A stretch of 64,000 nt of DNA from Streptococcus halotolerans (lineage in GTDB: Bacteria; Bacillota; Bacilli; Lactobacillales; Streptococcaceae): assembly GCF_001598035.1 (NCBI RefSeq), contig NZ_CP014835.1, positions 1,897,001-1,961,000 on the forward strand, given 5' to 3'. The notes beneath the pieces were generated by a model that ran no database searches, was not told where the DNA came from, and saw nothing but the letters and a program-made list of their open reading frames with translations. Below are positions 36,434 to 45,939 of this stretch, piece by piece. Each line of letters begins with the position of its first letter. Position 1 is the stretch's first letter. The position numbers were made by a program, and so were the translations under genes.

Positions 36434-37178
36434 TATCAATGGGGAGTTAAAATTCCTCCTTGTTGAAATGACGCTTAAAGTTTGGGGATTCTCTGTTAAG
36501 ACAAGGAGTGAGTTCTGTATCGCAGGGTTCAGTCCCTTGAATGTTAGTTTGATTCGTTTGTGATCAAGTCGGATTGGAATGAAACAAAAACAGTACAATC
36601 GCAATATCATCTTGATATGGAATAATCACTAGATTTTATTAAACAAGCCGAAAAGTATTGCCTAATGACAATACTTTTTTTAGTTGTTGTCCTTTTTTGT
36701 TTCAATTGACCACAATATCATTTGCAATAATTACTTCCAATGCCTTCACGGGAAGAAGCTGTCTTCCAAGAGCTCAAAATCATCTCTGTTTTTAGTGTGC
36801 TAGAGAAGGAGTTCATCCTGCCATTGTTTAAGATATTCCCTTTGGAGAAGGTCGTATTCGTAAAAAATATTTAACTCCAGAGAGGAAGTGCGAAAATGTT
36901 GTATCAAACAATGCTAGAACGACAAGAACTGGTAAGATCATCTTAGGCGATAAGCGCTAGATATTTTAGGTCTTTATATTGCGCTTTGTCAAGGAAGCAC
37001 GGCTCACTGGTTGTATGGAGACTGTTATACAGATTTTTCAATGATGACCTACTGTTTAGGGTAAGAAGGAATTCATTAAGGGAATCTGTTCTAGAGCCTT
37101 TTGATAGCAAAAAACTGACGTTTTGGTAGGATTGTGCTAGAATAATGACAATTGTAGACGGAAAGAGGAGGCTAGACA
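36434..37178. other. Gene-free stretch between uppP and the Old Yellow Enzyme gene
   Basis: About 745 bp. It holds one terminator-like hairpin (36652-36683) and short open fragments (for example 36737-36871, encoding about 44 residues including EEAVFQELKIISVF and LEKEFILPLFKIFPLEKVVF) that look like decayed coding sequence. I do not recognise their origin. Confidence 0.5.
36652..36683 (+). terminator. Terminator-like hairpin
   Basis: AAAGTATTG (36652-36660) / CAATACTTT (36669-36677) followed by a T run. Confidence 0.6.
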
Positions 37179-38216
37179 ATGACAATGTTGCTTTCACCTG
37201 TCGAGATGGCAGGATTAACCTTAAAAAACCGTGTGGTGATGTCGCCGATGTGCATGTATGAAGTTCACAAGGAGGACGGCCTTCCAACGGCTTTCCATCG
37301 CGCCCATTACGGAGCGCGTGCTATTGCTGGAGTTGGTCTTATCATTCAAGAGGCAACGGCGGTTGAGGCTGATGGACGTTTGACTAACCGTGACTTAGGG
37401 ATTTGGACGGATGAGCAGGCTAATGCCCTCGCTGAGATTGTCGATGACTTACATTATTTAGGGGCGCAAGTGGGTGTCCAACTAGGACATGGCGGTCGCA
37501 AAGCCCATGATGCTATTGATCCTATTGCACCAAGTGCCATTGGTTATGGCAGTGATTACAGAGTGCCGCGTGAGATGACTTTAGAAGATATTGAACGTGT
37601 CAAAAAAGCCTTTGTGGAAGCGGCTAAACGGGCTGATAAAGCAGGCTATGACATGATTGAACTTCATGGAGCACATGGTTATTTGATTAATCAGTTTTTG
37701 GAGCCTCAATCTAATCAACGTAGCGATAAATACGGTGGCTCTCTCGAAAACCGTTTCCGTTTTTTGAAAGAAGTGATTGAAGAGATTAAGAAGGTCTTTT
37801 TGAAACCAATCTGGGTGCGTTTGTCTATGTCAGCCTATGATGAAACTGGTGTCCAAAATACCATCAAAGATTACCAACAACTGGGGAAATGGTTGGAAGA
37901 ACTGGGGGTAGCTTGTTTGGATATTTCTACAGGCGGTCTTATGAATGTTGGTCCTAATATTCCAATTCATAGTGGTTATCAAGCAAGCTTTACTGCTAAA
38001 ATGAAAGAAGCTGTCTCTATTCCAGTAACAGCTGTTGGTCTTTTGGATAATCCTGGCTTAGCAGAGTATTTATTACAAAATGGTCAAGCAGATTTGATTT
38101 TACTTGGGCGGGGCATTTTGCGCAATGTCAATTGGTTAGCAGATGCAGCAGCCATACTTCATGATCATGACTACGAGGTTTATAATCATTCTTATAAGCG
38201 TGGTCAAGTCACCTAA
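37179..38216 (+). CDS. NADH:flavin oxidoreductase (Old Yellow Enzyme family, YqjM/NamA-like)
   Basis: 345-residue FMN-dependent ene-reductase. Visible features are the N-terminal LKNRVVMSPMCMYE (FMN contact), GVGLIIQEATAVEADGR, QLGHGGRKA (active-site His with the following residues), ELHGAHGYLINQFLEPQSNQRSDKYGGSLENR and the phosphate-binding GRGILRNVNW. It resembles the YqjM subclass that reduces activated alkenes and nitro compounds with NADPH, useful in electrophile or oxidative stress. ATG follows AAGAGGAGGCTAGACA. Confidence 0.94.
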   Translation: MTMLLSPVEMAGLTLKNRVVMSPMCMYEVHKEDGLPTAFHRAHYGARAIAGVGLIIQEATAVEADGRLTNRDLGIWTDEQANALAEIVDDLHYLGAQVGVQLGHGGRKAHDAIDPIAPSAIGYGSDYRVPREMTLEDIERVKKAFVEAAKRADKAGYDMIELHGAHGYLINQFLEPQSNQRSDKYGGSLENRFRFLKEVIEEIKKVFLKPIWVRLSMSAYDETGVQNTIKDYQQLGKWLEELGVACLDISTGGLMNVGPNIPIHSGYQASFTAKMKEAVSIPVTAVGLLDNPGLAEYLLQNGQADLILLGRGILRNVNWLADAAAILHDHDYEVYNHSYKRGQVT

Positions 38217-38325
38217 ATGAGCGTAGCAAATAGTTGTAACTTCCTTAAGAATTCGTTAAAATAGCTTTACATTAACCGTTAGGAAGCTAGCTTTGCTTGA
38301 TGTCCTAAAAAGAAAGAGGTAAGAT

Positions 38326-38643
38326 ATGACACAAGTGGTAACTGATGCAAGTTTTGAAAAGGAAACGGCAGAAGGTCTCGTTTTGGTAGACTTCTGGGCA
38401 ACATGGTGCGGCCCATGTCTTATGCAAGCGCCAATCTTGGAGCAATTATCCCAAGAGTTTGATGAAGATGAACTCAAAATTGTTAAAATGGATGTTGATG
38501 AAAATCCACACACAGCACAATCATTTGGCATTATGTCAATCCCAACCCTTCTTTTCAAAAAAGATGGGCAAGTGGTTAAGCAAGTTGCTGGTGTCCATAC
38601 TAAAGATCAAATCAAAGCTATTGTTGCAGAATTAAGCGCATAA
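38326..38643 (+). CDS. trxA: Thioredoxin
   Basis: 105 residues of thioredoxin fold. The active site is VDFWATWCGPCLMQAP (CGPC), with the cis-Pro loop SIPTLLFKKDG. It reduces protein disulfides and is itself recharged by thioredoxin reductase. ATG follows AAAGAGGTAAGAT, and a terminator follows the stop. It is a separate transcription unit from the flavin oxidoreductase 110 bp upstream. Confidence 0.97.
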   Translation: MTQVVTDASFEKETAEGLVLVDFWATWCGPCLMQAPILEQLSQEFDEDELKIVKMDVDENPHTAQSFGIMSIPTLLFKKDGQVVKQVAGVHTKDQIKAIVAELSA

Positions 38644-38651
38644 AATAAGCT

Positions 38652-38680
38652 AAAAACGGGCCTGAGTGCTCGTTTTTTCT
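38652..38680 (+). terminator. Terminator after trxA
   Basis: ACGGGC / GCTCGT stem within an A-run/T-run context (AAAA...TTTTTT). Confidence 0.7.
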
Positions 38681-38812
38681 TTTGGTTGCTGGCATCATGC
38701 TTGCGGTAGCCTAGTGAAGCAACTTGATCAAAAAAGGTAGTGGAACTTTGTTATAATCATATATCCTGATGCGCTAAGCAGTGCTAGAAGCACCTATAAC
38801 TGTTAAAAGACT

Positions 38813-38919
38813 TATAGTCTTCGAAAATCAAAAGTAAGCATTGTTAGCTTGATTTGATGAACTTCAGTTCTATATGCATCGGCGTCGTCTAATCTACTTT
38901 TGATGTTCAGTGAGTATTA
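38813..38919 (-). repeat. 106 bp interspersed repeat, family B copy 2 (RUP-like)
   Basis: Starts TATAGTCTTCGAAAATC and ends GTTCAGTGAGTATTA; reverse-complement homologue of 32928-33033, sharing AACTTCAGTTCTAT and both ends. Confidence 0.8.
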
Positions 38920-39400
38920 GCTATCAGTGAAGAGATCAAGGCATTGAACGATTATTTTGGCTAGTTAGGATCTCCTTTTATGACAACGAACAGTGATTGA
39001 GGTTTTCGTAGTTAATCTCCAGTTAGCCAAAGGTAGTAGCCCCTAATGGCTTAATCAGACAAAAAGCTAACCGAGTTTAGAGAGAACATCAAGTGTGCCA
39101 TATGGCTCAGCAACTCTATAATAACTATGGTTAGGCAAGATGAGTCCGGCAGAATCAAGGGAAATTTACTCTATTTTACCAAAGAGTCTTTGAATCAGCT
39201 GAAGAAGCTGGACTAGCATTGCTATGGCGTTCTACACTCCAGTAGTGGTGGTAAGTATAGGATTCAACTTTTTACACAGGGGTCTTCCTGTCTTATAGGA
39301 CCGCATGTAAAAAGGATTATGTTATAAGATGCTTTTGTGTGAGAGTGAGGGGTAACTTAGTTTTCTGACCTGATTTTGTAAAAATAGATTAGTTTTTGAG
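38920..39400. other. Gene-free stretch before the MarR operon
   Basis: About 480 bp with stops in all frames and no family I can name. Likely decayed sequence next to the family B repeat. Confidence 0.5.
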
Positions 39401-39406
39401 ATAAAA

Positions 39407-39473
39407 TTAGTCAAAACACTTGACTAATAAAAAGCAATTAGTTAAACTCAATATAGTAAAAGAATTTGACTAA
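39407..39473. promoter_or_regulatory. MarR operator cluster and promoter of the osmoprotectant operon
   Basis: The inverted repeat TTAGTCAA (39407-39414) - AACAC - TTGACTAA (39420-39427) is followed by TTAGTTAA (39438-39445) and TTGACTAA (39466-39473). One half-site contains a -35 (TTGACT, then 17 bp to TAAACT), so binding would block the promoter and autoregulate the operon. Confidence 0.65.
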
Positions 39474-39483
39474 AGGAGTCATT

Positions 39484-39939
39484 ATGACGAGAAATCTTAC
39501 TTTTAATCCCTATATTAGGAGTATGGATGAACAATTCAGTCTTTATGAATGGTTTGCCCGTCAATACGGTTTACAACGAAAGTCTATGCAGATTTTATTT
39601 TGGATTAAACGTTATCCTGAGATGACGGGAGACTATATTACTCAAAAAATGTTGGCACAAAAAACCTACTCGTCCAAACAAGTGGTCAACGCGGCCATTA
39701 AATCTTGGCGACAAAAAGGTTATCTTCAATTGTTGGAAAATCCAAGAGATAAACGCCATAAGTTTATTCGCTTGACTACTGAAGGTCAATCCTGGGCCGA
39801 AGAAATTTATCAAAAAATATCATTTATGGAGAATCGGGCAGCAGCCGAACTTTCAAAAGATGAGCAAGATTTATTGAATAAATTGACTATAAAATACAAT
39901 GCAGCCCTCAAACAGGAAATGGAGAAAATGTATGATTGA
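39484..39939 (+). CDS. MarR family transcriptional regulator
   Basis: 151 residues. Winged HTH core QKMLAQKTYSSKQVVNAAIKSWRQKGYLQLLENPRDKRHKFIRLT, the MarR helix-turn-helix and wing, with dimerisation helices at both ends. ATG 39484 follows AAAGGAGTCATT. It overlaps the ABC ATPase gene by 8 bases, so it very likely regulates that transporter, and the TTGACTAA repeats before it are its probable sites. Confidence 0.92.
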   Translation: MTRNLTFNPYIRSMDEQFSLYEWFARQYGLQRKSMQILFWIKRYPEMTGDYITQKMLAQKTYSSKQVVNAAIKSWRQKGYLQLLENPRDKRHKFIRLTTEGQSWAEEIYQKISFMENRAAAELSKDEQDLLNKLTIKYNAALKQEMEKMYD

Positions 39940-40660
39940 ATTTGATTATGTCAGCAAGTCTTTTGGTGACAAAGTTGTCCTTAAAAAACAGAGCTTTACG
40001 ATAGCTGATAGCGAATTTTTGGTTTTGGTTGGACCATCTGGTTCTGGGAAAACAACGATTCTCAAAATGCTCAATCGTTTGATTGACTTAACAGATGGCA
40101 AAATTATCATCGATGGCACTCAGCAAAGTCAACTAGATTTACGACAACTTCGTCTTTCCATGGGCTATGTCTTGCAGCAGATTGCTCTGTTTCCTAACCT
40201 AACAGTCGCTGAAAATATTGCCCTTATCCCTAAGATGAAAAAATGGCCACCAGAGCGAATCAAGGAGCGATCCCAATACTTTTTAGAACGCGTTGGTTTG
40301 ACACCAAGTAAGTATCTCAATCGTTATCCTAAGGATTTGTCTGGTGGGGAGCAGCAACGTGTTGGTATTGTACGCGCCATTATTCATGAACCAGAGTATT
40401 TGCTGATGGACGAACCTTTCTCAGCCCTAGACCCGATCAGTCGTGAGCAGTTGCAACTTTTGACTAAAGAATTGCATGAAGAGTTTGGGATGACGACCAT
40501 CTTTGTCACGCACGATGTTCGCGAAGCTTTGGAGTTGGCTGATCGTATTGCTGTGCTCAATCAAGGGGAACTGGTTCAACTCGCTAGTCCGCAAGAAATC
40601 CTTGATCAACCAGCAGATGCTTTTGTAGCTGAATTATTTGGAGGTGTTCGCCATGACTAA
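39932..40660 (+). CDS. Quaternary-amine (glycine betaine/choline) ABC transporter, ATP-binding protein
   Basis: 242-residue ATPase of the OpuCA/ProV class without CBS domains. Walker [11 protein letters not shown]-loop [17 protein letters not shown], signature [15 protein letters not shown], Walker [13 protein letters not shown] and H-loop [11 protein letters not shown]. The [16 protein letters not shown] stretch is typical of osmoprotectant systems. It overlaps both its neighbours by 8 bases. Confidence 0.93.
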   Translation: MIEFDYVSKSFGDKVVLKKQSFTIADSEFLVLVGPSGSGKTTILKMLNRLIDLTDGKIIIDGTQQSQLDLRQLRLSMGYVLQQIALFPNLTVAENIALIPKMKKWPPERIKERSQYFLERVGLTPSKYLNRYPKDLSGGEQQRVGIVRAIIHEPEYLLMDEPFSALDPISREQLQLLTKELHEEFGMTTIFVTHDVREALELADRIAVLNQGELVQLASPQEILDQPADAFVAELFGGVRHD

Positions 40661-42179
40661 TTTGATTGTGACTTTCCAAGCCAAATTTGGTGACTGGTTG
40701 ACAGCTCTTGTAGAGCACTTACAGATTTCCTTGATTGCCCTGTTGGTGGCTATCCTAATTTCTGTGCCCCTGGCTATTTTCCTTAGTAAGCGTCAAAGTT
40801 GGGCAGAAGCTAGTTTGCAGGTGACAGGTGTTTTTCAAACGATTCCTTCATTAGCGCTCTTAGGTCTTTTTATTCCCTTTATGGGGATTGGTACCTTACC
40901 AGCGGTAGTGGCCTTGGTTATCTATGCGATTTTTCCCATTATGCAGAGTACTGTGACGGCTATTGCGAGTATTGATCCTAGCCTGATTGAAGCCGGAACA
41001 GCTTTTGGATTAAATCGTTGGGAACGTCTAAAAACGTTTATTCTGCCGATTAGTATGCCAATCATTATGTCAGGGATACGGACTTCTGCTGTTATGATTA
41101 TCGGAACGGCAACCTTGGCTTCTCTTATCGGTGCTGGTGGATTAGGCTCTTTTATCATGTTGGGGATAGATCGTAATAACAGTTCGCTTATCCTGATAGG
41201 GGCGATTTCGTCGGCTATTTTGGCTATTCTCTTTAATGCCGTCTTGAAAGTTTTGGAAAAAGCAAAGCTAAGAACCATTCTGCTTTCTTTTGCTGTCATG
41301 GTCTTTGGGCTTTTGATGACCTATGCGCCAACTATTTTTAAAAACCTTAGCCACCGTGATGATACCGTCGTTATTGCTGGAAAACTAGGGGCTGAGCCCG
41401 AGATTCTGATTAACATGTACAAGGAGCTGATTGAGGATCAAAGTGACCTCAAGGTTGACCTTAAGCCTAGCTTTGGTAAGACTAGCTTCCTTTATGAGTC
41501 CGTAAAATCAGGTGATATCGATATTTACCCCGAATTTACGGGGACGGTGACAGGTAGTCTTTTGAAAAATCCTCCGAAACTCTCTAATGATCCCAAAGAG
41601 GTTTATACCGCAGCCCGTGATGGGATTTTAAAACAAGATGGCTTGGCTCTGCTAAAGCCGATGGCTTATCAGAATACCTATGCCCTAGCCGTTACCAAGA
41701 AGTTTGCTCAGGAAAATAATGTGTCCAAAATTTCTGATTTAGTAACTGTGCAAGACAAGCTAGTGGCAGGATTTTCTTTGGAATTCAATGACCGACCAGA
41801 TGGTTACCCAGGTTTACAAGATCTTTATGGTCTGAATTTTAAGGTCAATACGATGGAGCCGGCTTTGCGCTACCAAGCGATTCAGACCGGTGATGTCAAT
41901 ATCATCGATGCCTATTCTACGGATAGTCAGATTAAGGAGTATGATTTGGTCATTTTAGAAGATGACAAGCAGCTCTTTCCGCCTTATCAGGGCGCTCCAT
42001 TGATGACAGAAGCATTCTTGAAAGAACATCCAGAGCTTAAGAAAATCCTCAAACAACTAGCCGGTAAAATCACCGAAACCGAAATGTCTGAGATGAACTA
42101 TCAAGTGGACGTTAAAGGAAAAGATGCAGCACAGGTAGCGCATGATTATTTGGAAAAAGAAGGATTGCTAAAAAAATAG
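40653..42179 (+). CDS. Osmoprotectant ABC transporter, fused permease and substrate-binding protein
   Basis: 508 residues. Residues 1 to about 215 form a six-helix permease with the EAA loop [21 protein letters not shown] further membrane helix (about 215-235) leads to an OpuAC-type binding domain (about 240-505: [47 protein letters not shown]). Such fusions tether the receptor outside the membrane. It imports a compatible solute such as betaine, choline or carnitine; the exact ligand is not determined. ATG 40653 follows GGAGGTGTTCGCC. Confidence 0.93.
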   Translation: MTNLIVTFQAKFGDWLTALVEHLQISLIALLVAILISVPLAIFLSKRQSWAEASLQVTGVFQTIPSLALLGLFIPFMGIGTLPAVVALVIYAIFPIMQSTVTAIASIDPSLIEAGTAFGLNRWERLKTFILPISMPIIMSGIRTSAVMIIGTATLASLIGAGGLGSFIMLGIDRNNSSLILIGAISSAILAILFNAVLKVLEKAKLRTILLSFAVMVFGLLMTYAPTIFKNLSHRDDTVVIAGKLGAEPEILINMYKELIEDQSDLKVDLKPSFGKTSFLYESVKSGDIDIYPEFTGTVTGSLLKNPPKLSNDPKEVYTAARDGILKQDGLALLKPMAYQNTYALAVTKKFAQENNVSKISDLVTVQDKLVAGFSLEFNDRPDGYPGLQDLYGLNFKVNTMEPALRYQAIQTGDVNIIDAYSTDSQIKEYDLVILEDDKQLFPPYQGAPLMTEAFLKEHPELKKILKQLAGKITETEMSEMNYQVDVKGKDAAQVAHDYLEKEGLLKK

Positions 42180-42189
42180 AAGAAGACAT

Positions 42190-42708
42190 ATGACAAACTT
42201 TAAAGATTTATTGATTGATGATTTAAACCGTGCAGTGGCTCGATTTGAACGGGCTTTTCAAGAGGTCAGCGTGGAGCAAGCGAATAGCTTTCCAGTTGCT
42301 GATAAGGCACCACAGATTAAGTCCATGGCTTGGTTGCTCTGGCACACAGCCTTGGTCTTGGATATTCAGATTGCTGAATTGGCAGATCAAGAATCGCTAC
42401 TTAAGAAAAACGGGTGGGAGCAAAAATTACCATCAAGTTCCAGCCCAAGCTGGCTTCATACTTTAGAAGAAGCGCAACAGATTAGAGTTGCTAATCTGGA
42501 TGATTTATTTACTTACTTTAAAGAAGTCCAAACTGCCGCCGTCAAGTATATTCAGTCGCTACAAGAAGCAAATTTGAATGAAATTGTTGATGATTCTTGG
42601 ACACCAGCTGTCACTCGTGGCGTACGATTGGTATCTACGCTGGATGACATCACTATGCATTCAGGACAAGTTTTTTATGCAAGACGGTTGCTGGGACTAA
42701 AGGATTAG
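42190..42708 (+). CDS. DinB/DUF664-family four-helix protein
   Basis: 172-residue putative metal-binding four-helix bundle of the DinB/YfiT superfamily (not the polymerase). Histidines in WLLWHTALVLD and DDITMHSGQVFYARRLLG occupy the positions of the family's metal triad. Related enzymes transfer bacillithiol or mycothiol to toxic compounds, but no function is known here. It follows the transporter by 10 bp and may belong to that operon. Confidence 0.8.
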   Translation: MTNFKDLLIDDLNRAVARFERAFQEVSVEQANSFPVADKAPQIKSMAWLLWHTALVLDIQIAELADQESLLKKNGWEQKLPSSSSPSWLHTLEEAQQIRVANLDDLFTYFKEVQTAAVKYIQSLQEANLNEIVDDSWTPAVTRGVRLVSTLDDITMHSGQVFYARRLLGLKD

Positions 42709-42729
42709 GTAAGCTAAAGGAGAAGAAAC

Positions 42730-43575
42730 ATGTTAGCAATTACAGGTGTAACTGGAAAGTTGGGAACGCTTTTAGCACGAGATTTGTCACAAAAAGGAAT
42801 ATCTGCCCGACTACTGGCTCGTCGACCTCAAGCAGTTGAGGATTTGCCGCACATGACTATTTACGAGTCTTACTATGATAAGAGTCAGACAACGATAGAT
42901 GCTTTGATGGGTGCTGATGTTCTGTTTATGGTGTCGGCGCGTGAATCTCTTGAACGTGTGGCTGAGCATAAAGCCTTATTAGATGCTGCTAAGAGTGCAG
43001 GTGTTAAGCATATTGTTTATACTAGTTTCTGCCAAGCATCGGCGGATGCTACCTTTACCTTGTCACGTGATCATGCGGCAACAGAAGCCTATATCAAAGA
43101 ACTAGGTCTCACCTATACCTTTATCCGAGATAATTTTTATATGGATTTCTTTGTTGAATTATGTCGAGAATATGACGAAATCAAGGGTCCAGCTGGTAAT
43201 GGCAAAGTTTCAGCCGTTGTTCGTGAGGACGTCGCAGCGGTTGCTCTCGAGGTTTTGCAAAATCCTCAAAACTTTGAAAATCAAGTCCTTAATATGACGG
43301 GGCCTGAAAGCTTGTCTATGGCTGAAATTGCTGAAATAGTAGGCAGAGCTTGGCGAAAAGAAATCTCATATGTGGAAGAGACACTCGAAGAAGCCTATGA
43401 TTCTAGAAAAGCTTGGCCAGCAGAAGACTGGGAATATGATAGCTGGGTGTCAACCTACACTGCCATTGCAAAAGGAGAGTTAGAAGCTGTTTCTAGTGAC
43501 ATCGAACGTGTTCTAGGACGACCAGCAACTTCTTTAACAGAATTTTTGAATTCACAAATGGATTTTAATCATTGA
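42730..43575 (+). CDS. NmrA-like NAD(P)-binding protein (quinone oxidoreductase 2 type)
   Basis: 281 residues with a Rossmann fold and atypical-SDR start MLAITGVTGKLGTLLARDL (GxTGxLG), LLARRP, MVSARESLERV and HIVYTSFCQA, followed by LTYTFIRDNFYMD and a small C-terminal domain. Similar to QorB, which binds NADPH and reduces quinones. AAAGGAGAAGAAAC precedes the ATG. It lies downstream of the DinB-family gene and is likely cotranscribed. Confidence 0.87.
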   Translation: MLAITGVTGKLGTLLARDLSQKGISARLLARRPQAVEDLPHMTIYESYYDKSQTTIDALMGADVLFMVSARESLERVAEHKALLDAAKSAGVKHIVYTSFCQASADATFTLSRDHAATEAYIKELGLTYTFIRDNFYMDFFVELCREYDEIKGPAGNGKVSAVVREDVAAVALEVLQNPQNFENQVLNMTGPESLSMAEIAEIVGRAWRKEISYVEETLEEAYDSRKAWPAEDWEYDSWVSTYTAIAKGELEAVSSDIERVLGRPATSLTEFLNSQMDFNH

Positions 43576-43635
43576 TAAATACCTACTTCAGGGAGAAGTT
43601 TCTTGAGTAGGAAATCAAAAAAGACTACACTAAGT

Positions 43636-43668
43636 CAAACCTCGAGCCAAGTGGTTCGAGGTTTGTTT
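43636..43668 (+). terminator. Terminator after the NmrA-like gene
   Basis: CAAACCTCGA / TCGAGGTTTG followed by TTTA. Confidence 0.75.
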
Positions 43669-43701
43669 ATAGCTATTTGAAGCAAGACTAGAGCAAAATT
43701 C

Positions 43702-43748
43702 CCTCAAGAAAAGTATCGCGATTGGACGATGTTTTTCTTGAGGTTTTT
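43702..43748. terminator. Second hairpin terminator between convergent genes
   Basis: CCTCAAGAAAA (43702-43712) pairs with TTTTTCTTGAGG (43732-43743), followed by TTTTTA. Confidence 0.7.
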
Positions 43749-43858
43749 AGTCTGGATCCCTGTCTTCTCAATAGACTAGCACTTCGATGAGTAGAGAAGC
43801 AGAGGTAAAAGTTATCTCATCACTGGACTATTTGTATCTCATTTTACTAGATTATCCA

Positions 43859-44746
43859 TTAATGAGGCATTTCTTTCTCATTTAGGATGTCTCCTTTGAG
43901 GATTTCTAAAAATCGTTTAGCGACCGGAGATAAGATAGCCTGTTTTTTCCAAAGTATTTGGATCCCATCATGGTTGTCATGATTAAGGTATCGAAAGGTC
44001 AAGTCACTATGTTCAGAGGAGGTGTCAATAAGGCCATCTAAGGCCAGTGCAATACCAGCTCCTGCTTTGACAAGTAGAGCCGCGTTATAGATGAGGTTGT
44101 AGCTACCGACAATGCGATAATCACCCAAACCAGCAAACATCCTGCGATCAACAGAGGACTGGGCAGAGACTAATAGTGGATAAGAAAGAACATCTTGCAG
44201 ATTGACGATACCTTTTTCAGCTAAGGGATGCTGTCGTGGCATAAGGACCCCCCAACGGTCTCTGTTCGTCAGCGATATATGATTGTATTTACGACGATCA
44301 AAGTCTCCAATAGTAATGCCGAAATCCAGTAGCCCTTGGTCCAAATCTTCATAGACTTGATCAGCGTTTCCACTACGGATGTGGATGCTAGTTGACGAAT
44401 ACTTGCTTGTTAATTTGGTGACAGCTTTGGCAATGACATCAAGCGACTGGCTTTCAGCAGCTCCGATGGTTAGTTCACCAGAGATGCCTTCTTGTTGCTG
44501 AAGATGGTATTGTGTTTTATCAACTAAATTGAGGATTTCAATGGCTCGATTATAGAGGTACTGGCCATCATCTGTTAATTGAATTTCCCGACTACCCCGG
44601 TAAAACAAAACAGTTCCCAACTCTTTTTCTAGGTCCTTGAGTTGACGCGATAGGGTGGGTTGGGTAATGTGGAGGGCAGCGGCAGCATTAGAAATCGATT
44701 TTGTTTGCACGAGAGCTACGAAATAAGTTAGTACACGAATATCCAT
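43859..44746 (-). CDS. LysR family transcriptional regulator
   Basis: 295 residues: N-terminal winged HTH (LVQTKSISNAAAALHITQPTLSRQLKDLEKELG) and a C-terminal co-inducer domain (about 90-290). Divergent from the acetyltransferase gene 136 bp away, its likely target; the shared AT-rich intergenic region includes TATAAAGTATTTTATATA. Inducer unknown. Confidence 0.92.
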   Translation of the reverse strand: MDIRVLTYFVALVQTKSISNAAAALHITQPTLSRQLKDLEKELGTVLFYRGSREIQLTDDGQYLYNRAIEILNLVDKTQYHLQQQEGISGELTIGAAESQSLDVIAKAVTKLTSKYSSTSIHIRSGNADQVYEDLDQGLLDFGITIGDFDRRKYNHISLTNRDRWGVLMPRQHPLAEKGIVNLQDVLSYPLLVSAQSSVDRRMFAGLGDYRIVGSYNLIYNAALLVKAGAGIALALDGLIDTSSEHSDLTFRYLNHDNHDGIQILWKKQAILSPVAKRFLEILKGDILNEKEMPH

Positions 44747-44882
44747 TGTTTAGTATTAAAGGTCCTTTCTTTGACAGTTATTATACCATGCTTTTTAGGC
44801 ATATAAAGTATTTTATATAAGTATTTGTTATGATTGTTCTTGTTTGATACACTAATCCTAACATCTAAAACAGGAGATACTT

Positions 44883-45446
44883 ATGATTGATCAGAGCTTT
44901 AAACCCTTTTTAAATACTGGCAAACTGGTACCTGAGGCAGATGGTTTGCGCACCATTATTAGTCAGATTCAAGAAGAAAACAAACCCTTGATCCAAGAAC
45001 TTAATACACAGGTGCAAACTTATGACTCAGCACGTCTTCTCGTAGAAAAAATAACTCAAGATCAGATTGATCCGACAACAATCATTAATGTCCCTTTTCA
45101 GACAGACTTTGGACGCCACATCAGCTTTGGCAAACGTGTTTATGTCAACATGGATGTTTTTATGACAGACTTGGGTGGGATTACCATTGAAGATGATGTC
45201 CTCATTGCCCCTCGTGCTAAGATTTTGACGGTTAACCATCCTTTGAAACCTAGTGACCGGCATAAATTAGAGCTCAAGTCGGTTACACTCAAACGAAATT
45301 GCTGGATAGGTGCTGACGCAACGATTATGCCAGGTGTGACCGTTGGTGAAAATGCAGTCGTTGCAGCAGGCGCCTTGGTGACCAAGGATGTTCCAGACAA
45401 TACACTTGTAGCCGGTATTCCTGCAAGAGTCATAAAACAGCTGTAA
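44883..45446 (+). CDS. Hexapeptide-repeat O-acetyltransferase (maltose/galactoside acetyltransferase-like)
   Basis: 187 residues. An N-terminal helical Maa-like region is followed by a left-handed beta-helix with hexapeptide repeats (VYVNMDVFMTDLGGITIEDDVLIAPRAKI, WIGADATIMPGVTVGENAVVAAGALVTKDVPDNTLVAGIPARVI). The catalytic His is likely that in TVNHPL. It transfers acetyl from acetyl-CoA to a sugar or similar hydroxyl. Divergent from the LysR gene. Confidence 0.9.
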   Translation: MIDQSFKPFLNTGKLVPEADGLRTIISQIQEENKPLIQELNTQVQTYDSARLLVEKITQDQIDPTTIINVPFQTDFGRHISFGKRVYVNMDVFMTDLGGITIEDDVLIAPRAKILTVNHPLKPSDRHKLELKSVTLKRNCWIGADATIMPGVTVGENAVVAAGALVTKDVPDNTLVAGIPARVIKQL

Positions 45447-45450
45447 ACAC

Positions 45451-45481
45451 TTGACTTAGAGTTGACTTCAAGGTGTATCCT
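45451..45481 (+). promoter_or_regulatory. MerR-type promoter of the cupin operon (19 bp spacer)
   Basis: TTGACT (45451-45456), a 19 bp spacer and TATCCT (45476-45481). The dyad CTTAGAGTTGACTTCAAG sits within it. An over-long spacer with a central dyad is the hallmark of promoters activated by MerR proteins. Confidence 0.7.
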
Positions 45482-45502
45482 AGGAAAAGAGGAGGAAATA
45501 AA

Positions 45503-45913
45503 ATGGGAGTATTTAAACCAATTTTTCCAAAAGGGAAACCTAACGAAGCCTATGCTTCGGTATTTACTGGACAATCTTATCTAGCAGCGCTGGCTCAGGC
45601 ACCAGACAAGCAATTTGCTATTGCCAATGTTACTTTTGAACCAGGTTGTCGCAATAATTGGCATGCCCACCAGGACGGCTATCAACTATTGTTAGTGACC
45701 GATGGGGAGGGCTTGTATCAGGAAGAGGGAAAACCAGCTCAACTACTAAAGGCCGGAGATGTTGTTGTTACACAGGCAGGTGTTAAACATTGGCATGGTG
45801 CTAAATCAAATAGCTGGTTTAGTCACGTGGCGATAACTGCTGGTAGAGCTGAGTGGTTTGAACCTGTGAGTGATCAAGAGTATATCGCTGCACAAGCAAC
45901 ATCACCGAAATGA
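45503..45913 (+). CDS. Cupin-domain protein
   Basis: 136-residue single-domain cupin. Motif 1 is NNWHAHQDGYQLLLVTDGEGLYQEEGKP (HxH and later Glu-type ligands) and motif 2 is GDVVVTQAGVKHWHGA. Such carboxymuconolactone-associated cupins are often stress-induced. ATG 45503 follows AGAGGAGGAAATAA. The AhpD-like gene follows within 26 bp, and both lie downstream of a MerR-type promoter. Confidence 0.9.
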   Translation: MGVFKPIFPKGKPNEAYASVFTGQSYLAALAQAPDKQFAIANVTFEPGCRNNWHAHQDGYQLLLVTDGEGLYQEEGKPAQLLKAGDVVVTQAGVKHWHGAKSNSWFSHVAITAGRAEWFEPVSDQEYIAAQATSPK

Positions 45914-45939
45914 TCTAGACAATAGAAAGAAGTTTCAAT

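Noticed and set aside
36737..36959. Possible small gene fragments (LEKEFILPLFKIFPLEKVVF; RTGKIILGDKR)
   Set aside because: Two overlapping short frames without starts or ribosome sites; I could not link them to a family with any confidence.
40922..41299. 125-codon minus-strand ORF in the osmoprotectant permease
   Set aside because: Antisense shadow of the membrane domain; no ribosome site or family.
42190..42708. DNA polymerase IV paralogue
   Set aside because: The family name DinB is shared, but this is the four-helix metal-binding DinB/DUF664 fold, not a Y-family polymerase.
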